A stretch of 64,000 nucleotides of DNA, from NCBI GenBank assembly GCA_020726505.1, contig JAHLEZ010000009.1, positions 1,116,001 to 1,180,000 of the forward strand. The letters run 5' to 3'. This document shows, piece after piece, positions 56,501 to 64,000 of this stretch. The translations under genes and the position numbers were made by a program. The notes under the pieces are model-generated. The model searched no databases. It saw only the letters and a list, made by a program, of their open reading frames with translations, and had not been told where the DNA came from. Source of the DNA: Leptodontidium sp. MPI-SDFR-AT-0119. Its lineage: Eukaryota; Ascomycota; Leotiomycetes; Helotiales; Leptodontidiaceae. Positions within the stretch are counted from its first letter, which is position 1. Each line of letters begins with the position of its first letter.

Positions 56501-59240
56501 ATTAATAATATCTTTATAAAGTACCTCGACGACTTCTACGCGGCTTATATAAACGACATCTTTATATACTCGTTAACTCCCGAGGAGTATAAGGTCTATA
56601 TTAAGAAAGTAATAGTAATATTATAAGTACACAGACTTTAAGTTAATATTAAGAAGTCCGAGTTTAGCGTATAAAAGACAAGGTTCCTGGGATTTATTAT
56701 TAAAGTTAATAGTGTAGAAGTAGACTTAAAGAAGATTAGTGTAATTAAGGACTAGCGATACGCCGATAATATATAGGGTATATAAAGCTATCTTGGCTTC
56801 TATAACTTCTACCGCCGGTTTATTAAAAACTATAGTCGTATTATATGTCCTTTTACGATACTTACTAGAAAGGACGTTCCCTTTGTCTTTAATAACGCCT
56901 GTAAGAACGCCTAAGAGACTCTCTAAGAGGCCCTCTAATTTACGCTAGTTCTTTGCTACTACGACCTTACTAAGTAAACGCGGCTAGAGACTAATTCCTT
57001 AGATAAAGTCGTCGCTGGGGTTTTATCTTAACTTTAAGAGGACGACACTTTTCACCCCGTAGAATACTTCTTAAAGATTATAATAGACCCCGAGCTTAAT
57101 TACTCGATCCACGATAAAGAGATATTAGTGATTTTCCGGTTATTTAAGTAATATCGCCTGGAGCTCTTAAGTGCCTAAAAAAATGTCTTTATATATATAG
57201 ACCACTGAGCCCTAAAGTACTTTATAACTACTAAGGACCTTACGGCTAAGTAAGCTTAATAGGCTGAGTTCTTTGTAGATTTCTATTTCACGATTATGTA
57301 TTGTACTAGGACGACTAATACGTTGGCTAATACTTTGTCTCGTCGAGATTAAGACTTTACGGCTATAAAGGCACGTAAGTGGGCTATCCGTAGTTAATAG
57401 TTAATTCCGACGGATAAAATTAACTCACGAGTCGCTAGTGACCTCTAGCTCTCCGCCGTTGATCTAATAGACGCTTATATTAAAGTCGTAGAGACGATAC
57501 CCTTAGTACTTATAAAGGCTATAATCCCGAATCACGATGCCGAGTTACGTGACGAGCCAGAGCTAGAACCTGAGCTTAGTACAAGAGTACTAGTCGACTC
57601 GGAGACCCTTACTATAAAGGAATTAGACCTTAACTCTATAATAACTTATAATATCGCGGAATACGACGTTATCGACTAAGTGCTCTTAGCTAATAAGACT
57701 TCGCCCTCGTTAGAGCGTCTCTGATAAAAAGCTAAGGAACAGTTATTAAATTACGAACTAACTAACGACAAGTTACTCTTTTAAGGCCGCCTAGAAGTGT
57801 CCTTAGAACTACTAAAGCTTTGTACGACGCTTATTCACTATATACATTCTTAGCCTTTAGTAGTACACGTGGGGATTAAAAAGATAAAGGCATTACTAAG
57901 TCGCAAATACTATTAGAATAGCCTTACTACGGACATAACTCGATACGTGGCGAACTATAGTTATTCTCGACAAAAGGCCCGTAAGGATAAGACTCCTAGT
58001 TTCTTATACCCCTTACTAATCCCTACTCGGCCGTACTAACACCTCATAATAGACTTTACGAAGCTACTACTAAATAAGCACGGCTATAACTTCGCTATAA
58101 TTATCGTCGACCGCCTATTTAAGAAGCCGGTCTTGATACCTTGTAATAATACAATTACTACAAAAGGTATAGTTATTCTCTTCCTTGTCTATTAGACCTG
58201 ACACTTTAGTATGCCGGATCCTATTGTCTTAGACTAAGGACCTTAGTTCGTCTCCTCCTTTTAGAAGGAGTATTATTATATCCTTAGGATTAAGGTAAAG
58301 CTAACGACGGCGTATAACCCGAACGTTGACGGTTAAATAAAAGTGACGAACTAATATATTAAGTAGCGGCTCTGTCCCTTTTGCCACTACTATTAAGACA
58401 ATTGGAGCGACCTCTTACTAATTATAAATATCGCTTAATTAACGTTACCGCACGAGTCCTTAGGCCGCTTATCTCTTTTCTAGTTACTTAACGGCGTTGA
58501 GTTAAGGACTTCCTAAAATTTAGTTAACTTAGAACCTCCGGCTATAGTAATAGAGAAACTTAATCGCGAGGAGGCTCTATAAGTAGTATTATAAATAAAG
58601 GAAGTTATAGAAGTTATATAGTCGTTCTTAAAGGATTAATAAGAGAAAATAAAACGACTAGTGAATCGTGGGCGACGCGCCGTCGACTAGGACGTTAGCG
58701 ACTTAGTACTAGTCGACACTTAGAACTAGAACGTCGACCGACCGTCAAAGAAGCTGTCTAATAAGTAGTACGGCCCTATTAAGGTAATTACTAAGGAAGG
58801 AGAGAGTTAGAGAGTGGAGCTCTTAGACGACTAGTTAATTCACCCCGTCTTTTACTTACACTCGCTTTATAAGTACGTCGATAACCCCTTGCCGAGACAA
58901 GCTAGAGCCACGCCGGCACTTATTTAGTTATTGCCTGAGTAAGATAAGTGGGAAATTAAAGGCATCCTTAGCTTTAAGGTTATATAGAATAAGCTATTTT
59001 ACCGTATTAAGTGGCTAGGCGCTGACGAAGACCTAAAGTAGTACTTATACTTAGACGCTATAATAGCTCCGCATATAATTAAGAGGTTCCACCTCGAGTA
59101 TCTTAATGCTAAAGGCCCGCCAAGAGCTCTCCCGAAGTGGCTAGAGGCTTACAACGCTAGTATCGACGACTATAACGACTTAAAAGACGATACAGTTATA
59201 GTTACAATTACGCGGACGCAGTTTTTTAGGAGGGGGGGGG
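53540..59240 (+). pseudogene. Gypsy-2 gag-pol, RIP-disrupted
   Basis: Plus strand. The gag reads VETFLEEPESFNGFDLDLED, SDYKGKIKYDA, YEKVLNELKYDIRTKKYKFA and a zinc knuckle at about 54760-54820 (DTCLYYSKTGY*VSDCHKG, Cys and His mutated). Protease is at about 55060, TLIYINSGVNIFGTI, with DSG changed to NSG. RT is at about 56.2-56.6 kb: KADGGLRLCVDYRKLNALLK and YLDDFYAAYINDIFIYS (family YVDDI). Integrase is at 58.05-58.7 kb: KHGYNFAIIIVDRLFKKPVL, FVSSF, TTAYNPNVDG. The chromodomain at 58950-59050 reads WEIKGILSFKVI*NKLFYRI, KWLGADEDL, and the end IIKRFHLEYLNAKGPPRALP. Many stops; inactive. Confidence 0.9.
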
Positions 59241-59244
59241 GTAA

Positions 59245-59546
59245 TGTTACGACTTATAATGCGCCTTATATTCTAACCGACATAGGCTCGTAGTATCGCT
59301 GGCTATACGATAGCGCTAAGCCGAATAGGGAAGACTCGGTGGCGAGTATGCGACATGTAAATGTGAAGGGCCCCCGACTACGCTAGGCCTTATTAGGAGG
59401 GTCCTTCGTGTATTTATACTCGAGCTTTCCCTTACGGAGAGCTCTCTTTTCCTCCTTGTCTTTTCTTCTCGATGCTGAGCGTAGCCTTAGGCCCAAATAC
59501 AAAGCTTGAGTTTACTCGCTGTATCAACCTCTTGCCAGCCGTAATA
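59245..59546 (+). repeat. Gypsy-2 3' LTR
   Basis: Begins TGTTACGACTTATAATGCGC (C-to-T versions of the 5' LTR) and ends GCCAGCCGTAATA before TATAC. Confidence 0.93.
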
Positions 59547-59699
59547 TATACCCCCTTAACTCCTTCGCGTTAAAATGTACAAGTAATAGCAGTTGATAAG
59601 ATATATTCGTACATGTTAGATCAGTAAGTTCACGGTCAATCTTTATACTTATATAATGACTATACCGTAATCCTAGCGCTAATACCGATATCTGAACGT

Positions 59700-60001
59700 T
59701 GTTACGGCTGGCCAAAGGTTGATACGGCGAGTTGACTCAAGCTTTGTATTTGGGCCTAAGGCTACGCTCAGCATCGAGAAGAAAAGACAAGGAGGAAAAG
59801 AGAGCTCTCCGTAAGGGAGGGCTCGAGTATATATACATGAAGGACCCTCCTAATAAGGCCTAGCGTAGTCGAGTGCCATTCACGTCAACATGTCGCAGGC
59901 TCGCCACCTAGTCTTCCCTATTAGGCCTAGCGCCGTCGCATAGCCTGCGATGCTACGAACCAGTGTCGGTTAGAATACGAGGCGCATCGTAGGTCGTAAC
60001 A
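59700..60001 (-). repeat. Solo gypsy LTR 1
   Basis: 302-bp LTR of the Gypsy-1/2 family (TGTTACGGCTGGCC ... GGTCGTAACA), flanked by AACGT (59695-59699 and 60002-60006). Both ends are intact and RIP is light. No internal sequence remains, so it arose by LTR-LTR recombination. Confidence 0.95.
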
Positions 60002-60006
60002 AACGT

Positions 60007-60184
60007 AGCCTAAGTGGAAGTCACGAGGGATCTTGAAAATCTACGATTTATTCGTTAGATACTCCTTTTAGGTGACAGTATATATCTTCGATTGCGTCTA
60101 GGCTACTATTATAGTCAATTATACTGTGATTCTTGTGTTTCTGACAAGTGTGGAATCTTTAATTGTATGTTTTTGTTAGTGTGG
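60007..60184. other. Spacer between the two solo LTRs
   Basis: 178 bp of moderately AT-rich DNA. A frame starting at 60092 runs on into the LTR and is not considered a gene. Confidence 0.3.
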
Positions 60185-60189
60185 AGTTC

Positions 60190-60491
60190 TGTTACGGCTG
60201 GCAAGAGGTTGATACGGCGAGTAGACTCTAGCTTTGTATTTGGGCCTCTAGCTACGCTCAGAATCGAGAAGAAAAGACAAGGAGGAAAGGAAAGCTCTTT
60301 ATAAGGGAGGGCTCGAGTATATATACATGAAGGACCCTCCTAATGAGGCCTAGCGTAGTCGAGTGCCATTTACGTTAACATGTCGCAGGCTCGCCACCTA
60401 GGTTTCCCTATTGGGCTTAGCACCGTCGCATAGCCAGCGATGCTACGAGCCCGTGTCGGTTAGAATACGAGGCGCATCGTAGGTCGTAACA
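60190..60491 (-). repeat. Solo gypsy LTR 2
   Basis: 302-bp LTR of the same family, flanked by AGTTC (60185-60189 and 60492-60496). It is an independent insertion from solo LTR 1, as the duplications differ. Confidence 0.95.
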
Positions 60492-60496
60492 AGTTC

Positions 60497-61147
60497 TAGT
60501 GCCTAATTAGGGTAGTAGTAGAGGAGCCGTAGAAGAATTAACTGCCCTACTTTCGGTTTTAGAACTAGTATGAACTATTGGTGTAAAGGTAGTGGTTCCC
60601 ACTCCATTTACTATGCCTAAATAGGATTAGTCTAAGACGTTACGAGAGACGTAATATCCTCGGTAGAGCTCGGTAACGCTCGGGAGCTCGGCAGGGCTCG
60701 AGCTGAGCGCTTTACGCCATATACCTACTTAGTATTCGACTAAGTGAGGCTGTGTAGCGCTAATACGTAATACGTATGTAACGTTACAACGCTACTACGT
60801 AATACGTACGCAACGTGTACGTCATGTAATTAAGTCTAATTAGGAATAGCCTAGACGATGTCGAAGATATAAGGAGAGCTACCTTCCCTCGGGGAAAGGG
60901 CTCTTCACTTCGATATTCGCGTTAATAGAGAGTATTATCACCTGATCCCGGTACTGCTCGCTTACGGAAATCCGTGCTATTACATTATATAATAACACTT
61001 AGTATCTAATACACGCAAAACTCAGTATCTTACTATATTTATAACCTTTCTAGTGTATTATAGACTGCCTTGAGCGAGCTTTGAGGCCTTATTTACAACT
61101 TAAAGCTGAATCGAAAGTTGCTCGTTATACTATGTGTATAGAAGAAA
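60497..61147. other. Upstream region of the kinase-like relic, with local repeats
   Basis: Contains CTCGG-type repeats (60660-60705) and a near-duplicate block TACGTAATACGTA followed by (T/C)(G/A)(T/C)AACG at about 60755 and 60793, each itself palindromic. A GATATAAGGAGAGC TATA-like box lies at about 60868. The remainder to the ATG at 61148 is AT-rich. It may be the promoter of the next gene or part of an unpaired LTR. Confidence 0.35.
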
Positions 61148-62190
61148 ATGGCATCGAACAGTCCCAATCGAGGTACTAAAATTAAATTAGTCGATATTCT
61201 AAAGTCTAGTTCACTACCTCCTTCACTTATCCTATTTAGCCTATCTAGCCTTATAGTAGTCTCTAGTAGGCATACTACACTAAATAAAAAGAGGCTATAG
61301 GCGCCTACCGAATAATAGTTTATTATTATAAAGCGCTAAAAGACTACGAAAGTAACTGAAAATATAACTCTCACTAGATCTAACTATAAAGCTCTTGCGA
61401 TCGTCTGAGTAGCCGACTAAGGCGTCAGTGTACTTGATTCTCTTAATATTAAATACAAGTCACTGTGGAAGAGCCTTCGAAGCGACTACGAATTAAATCT
61501 TAGTAAGTTTATTATTATCGCGTCTAATAGAGGGAACGAATAAGATTCTTTTATTATAAAGAAGTTCTTAGGCCTAAATATAACTTTAAAGCTACGAATG
61601 TTATAAAGAATTCGCCACGTTAATTTCTCTCTATTTTATAACAGTTTAGCTTTAAAGACTCGTACTATATAGTATTCGATTATATATTTATCTCACTAGT
61701 ATATATTATGACCTCCCCACTTTACCTCAGGATATATAAGCTAGTAGCTATTCTTTTTCAAGTGCGTTTCCGAAGAGTACTGCCTAGTCTTTATTAATAT
61801 ATGTAAATCCTAGAAGCTATATTATATCTCGAGAAACAAAACCTAGAATATAGCTCTCTAAATTGCTCTAACATCCTACTTACCCCCTAGGGGGTTATTA
61901 AGATTAATAAGCTAAGGACCGGCAGAGCTCTATTGTATTTATATTTACCCTATTATAGCTTACTAAGAGACTTACCGCGACATTATATAAAGCCAACTAC
62001 GTCTAGTAGACGTAAAGGCAATAGGCTATATCGTAATAGAACTAATACAGAAATATTATAAAGACAATAGCGCTATTAGCTTAAAAGACTTTAGTAAGTA
62101 CTTATCTAATAGTAATATAGTCGACTTTCTTGCCGCCACTACATCCGCTACCTTAGTAAAGGAGCTCCTTCGGGTGAGTAGCCCCTTAAC
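61148..62190 (+). pseudogene. Protein-kinase-like gene destroyed by RIP
   Basis: The ATG at 61148 (MASNSPNRGTKIKLVDILKS) opens a frame that can be followed without indel to about 62190 through TAG/TAA/TGA. Blocks are LDSLNIKYKSLWKSLRSDYE, LNLSKFIIIASNRGNE, KKFLGLNITLKLRML*RIRH with VNF, ALKTRTI*YSI (family IRHVNFV....F..E...YVVFE), PPHFTSGYIS, YRDII*SQLRLVDVKAIGYI, VIELIQKYYKDNSAISLKDF and IVDFLAATTSATLVKELL. The last part matches the C-lobe of a fungal kinase-like family (RDVKA.GYI.MELMQKY.K.DGAI, then SNS..V.FL..TTSA.SV.EL). The HRD/DFG motifs are not visible, either mutated or lacking as in many of these pseudokinases. Confidence 0.68.
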
Positions 62191-62625
62191 TAAGACTATC
62201 TTGTATTTCCGCTTATATATTCTAGTATAAGCTTTTATAAAATAATATTTAAAAGGAATAGCTTAAATAACTTATTAAAATCGCAACTACTACCCACGTT
62301 AGATTCAAGTATAACGAAGGGAAGTGGGAAGCTTAGAGTTTCATAAGAAGTAATTTATTCTTTAAGGCAATTAAAGAAAAGGTAAGGTTTGTGAAAATAC
62401 GATTAGGATTAAAAAATTCAATATATATCTTAATATAACGCCGCTGCTATTGACACATTTATTTTGTGTGAGAGAGAAATATAATTAGAGATCATATGAC
62501 TAAGTTAACTTCTCTGAAAATGACTTAAATCGCGAGAATTCGTAGTACTTAGACACGGCATAATAGGGGCTTTAATTAAATATTAAGTGATAGCTTATTT
62601 CTTATTAGCCTACCTCCCGAGTATG
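62191..62625. other. AT-rich sequence after the kinase relic
   Basis: About 430 bp of AT-rich DNA. No domain, repeat or RNA gene recognised; the kinase frame fades out here. Confidence 0.3.
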
Positions 62626-62630
62626 AAATC

Positions 62631-63014
62631 TGAAAGATAGAGAATGATGGTGTGAATGATGATTCTATTGAGGGGGCATTTCTAGGTCTATATAACTACT
62701 TTGAGTACCGAGTACCAAGCTCTCGCATCGGTTATTAGCTCTGTATCAAGTTACTAGCTTTGTATCAGAGGCTCGCATCGGTTATTAGCTTCGTATCAAG
62801 TTACTAGCTTTGTATCAGAGGCTCGCATCGGTTATTAGCTTCGTATCAAGTTACTAGCTTTGTATCAGAGGCTCGCATCGGTTATTGGCTTTGTATCAAG
62901 TTACTAGCTTTGTATCAAAGGCTCGCATCGGTTATTGGCTTTGTATCAAGTTACTAGCTTTGTATCAAAGGCTCGCATCGGTTATTAGGCTCGCATATGG
63001 CTAGTATTCTTATA
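62631..63014 (+). repeat. Solo LTR, family R1 (copy 3), with tandem array
   Basis: Begins TGAAAGATAGAGAATGATGG and ends TATTCTTATA, flanked by AAATC (62626-62630 and 63015-63019). It shares GGTGTGAATGATGATTCTAT and TTTCTAGGTC(C/T)ATATAACTAC with the R1 copies at 7365 and 8295, which lie in the opposite orientation. Its centre is replaced by a 50-bp tandem repeat. Confidence 0.85.
62721..62990 (+). repeat. 50-bp tandem repeat, about 5.4 units
   Basis: Units start at 62721, 62771, 62821, 62871 and 62921, plus a partial unit at 62971. The unit is built from GCTCGCATCGGTTATTAGCT followed by TCGTATCAAGTTACTAGCTT and TGTATCAGAG. Units differ at a few G/A and C/T positions only. It lies wholly within R1 copy 3. 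Confidence 0.95.
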
Positions 63015-63019
63015 AAATC

Positions 63020-63460
63020 AGTCTTATGTACGCTCTACTAGAAAGTATTCGTCCTTTGTAGCTAAAGAGGTAATGCCTTAATTAGGAAATGGAACTACGC
63101 TTAAATAGAGGTTTACTTAGGCTAGGCTTTAGATACTCCGGGAGCTTATTCCCTAGACAAATATATAAGTATATACCTTATAAAGAAAGGCTGCCTTAAG
63201 ACCTCCTTAATAACCTAAGGGAGGTAGTATCTTAACTAAGGAAATTCTTTACGACCTTATTATCTTTAATAATATATCTTTAGTATTTGAAGCACGCTTT
63301 TCTTTAGGTTAATTATATAAACACTTATTTTAACCTTAATTAAGTTCGCAAGCTTACTTAAAATATATTATTACTATCTATAAACAGCCTACTTAATAAA
63401 TAACCGCCACCCGCGAGACGTAACTTATTATTTCTCCTAAGAGAAGCCTACGATTGTTCC
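63020..63460. other. AT-rich spacer before the 2EXR relic
   Basis: About 440 bp of RIP-affected DNA with no recognisable product. Confidence 0.3.
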
Positions 63461-64000
63461 ATGAGCACTAATTTTATCGCTTATACGTTACTAGTGTTTC
63501 CCGGATTTCGGAAACTTCCCCTTGAATTACGAAATAAAATCTAGAATATAGTTATACTCTCTCGTATAATTATTATTACCCCTAAACTAGATCCAGAAAA
63601 TTTCACTAGCGAGGTAGAAATCTAAATAAAGTCAATTACAATTCGAAGTGTGTATTAAGAGTCTTAAAGGGAAGCTTTAAGAGGATATAAGACAGTCACC
63701 TTCTCTAATAAGAACATCACCTTTACTTATATCGACTAGTCTCGAGACATTATTTTTCTAGATCTTCTTAAGGAGTATATAAATATTAACAAGATAGTAG
63801 GCGTTCTCGGCATATCTTTTCGATTAGTACAAACTCTTGTAATTAAGATAAGAGTATATTATTTCTGGGGCCTCACTACGTTCTTAAGGCAGTCTAATAA
63901 GCTTTAAAAGTTAATTTTTGTAGACGAAACCAAGAACTTACCTTTCTTATATAATAAGAATGTGAGCTTATATCTAGTAGATCTTAACTTATAGAGTTTT
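63461..64000 (+). pseudogene. 2EXR-domain protein gene, RIP-damaged, cut by the window end
   Basis: The ATG at 63461 gives MSTNFIAYTLLVFPGFRKLP then LELRNKI*NIVILSRIIIIT, the start of a 2EXR domain (family F..LPLELRLKIW...L.PR.V.I) with the Trp replaced by TAG. Further blocks in the same frame are SVY*ES*REALRGYKTVTFS (family VCRESREVALR.Y), ITFTYID*SRDIIFLDLL (family I.FN...D.LYF) and LVIKIRVYYFWGLTTFLR. No indel is needed over 540 bp. 2EXR proteins are a large fungal family of unknown role, often in variable regions. Inactive; the 3' part lies outside the window. Confidence 0.8.

Larger units (their letters stand above)
52958..59546 (+). mobile_element. Gypsy-2: chromodomain-type LTR retrotransposon, RIP-mutated
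   Basis: LTRs of 302 bp lie at 52958-53259 and 59245-59546 and are flanked by TATAC (52953-52957 and 59547-59551). Gag-pol reads on the plus strand. A polypurine tract of A-G10 (about 59230-59241) stands directly before the 3' LTR. It is the same family as Gypsy-1 in inverted orientation, 34 kb away. Confidence 0.93.

Noticed and set aside
62721..62990. Regular 50-bp repeats resembling a CRISPR array
   Set aside because: Units are contiguous with no unique spacers, inside a solo LTR of a fungal retroelement; a tandem repeat, not CRISPR.
1..64000. tRNA, rRNA or other structured RNA genes
   Set aside because: No tRNA-like box A/box B pair with foldable arms or rRNA-like segment was noticed by eye; a covariance-model scan would be needed to exclude them fully.

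Overview
This window comes from a filamentous ascomycete (Pezizomycotina) chromosome. It shows fungal HET, NACHT, 2EXR and kinase-like gene relics, short GT-AG introns with TACTAAT/GCTAAC-type branch sites, Tad-like LINE, copia, gypsy and hAT elements, and pervasive repeat-induced point mutation (RIP). RIP shows as AT-rich DNA in which Trp (TGG) and Gln (CAA/CAG) codons have become TAG/TAA/TGA while the reading frame is kept. Almost every coding feature is therefore a relic. The one GC-balanced, largely open gene is the unknown membrane-associated protein at 44.5-46.7 kb.

Layout: 1-0.8 kb is a frameshifted HET-NACHT NLR-type gene. 1.06-2.5 kb is a RIP-riddled HET gene followed by a 791-bp TIR element (3119-3909). 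3.9-6.7 kb is unassigned AT-rich DNA. 6.68-18.28 kb is a copia element (Copia-A, minus strand) containing a second intact-length copia (Copia-B, 10383-17929, minus strand), solo LTRs and a truncated gypsy LTR. 18.66-25.26 kb is a gypsy/chromovirus element (Gypsy-1, minus strand). 25.58-33.43 kb is a third copia (Copia-C, minus strand) whose 5'-left LTR carries a solo LTR. 33.4-34.9 kb is a gag-like relic. 34.87-38.7 kb is a miniature LTR element (TRIM) invaded by a hAT transposon. 38.75-44.54 kb is a Tad-like LINE (minus strand). 44.54-46.72 kb is the host gene, and 46.7-49.2 kb is intergenic. 49.18-52.7 kb is a DUF3435 tyrosine-recombinase relic whose zinc-finger end is split by a palindromic MITE. 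52.96-59.55 kb is Gypsy-2 (plus strand). 59.7-60.5 kb holds two solo gypsy LTRs. 61.1-62.2 kb is a kinase-like relic, 62.63-63.01 kb a solo LTR with a 50-bp tandem array, and 63.46 kb to the end a 2EXR-domain relic.

Target-site duplications were read directly for most insertions: AAAAT/AAAGT, GGTAA, AAAGA, TATAC, AACGT, AGTTC, TTTCC, CCGCT/CCGCC, GTATT, AAATC, the 8-bp GCTGCATG and the 10-bp TGATGAAGAC. The nesting order is therefore well supported.

The most interesting signal is an intron-containing accessory gene lying antisense between pol and the 3' LTR in two different copia elements (about 11.09-11.80 kb and 26.27-27.19 kb). Each encodes a Cys-rich segment followed by an Ala/Leu-rich segment. 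One begins with a Lys/Ala-rich, histone-H1-like tail, the other ends in a charged tail with an NLS-like basic cluster. These are neither gag nor pol. All family assignments were made by eye from motifs; no database search was run.
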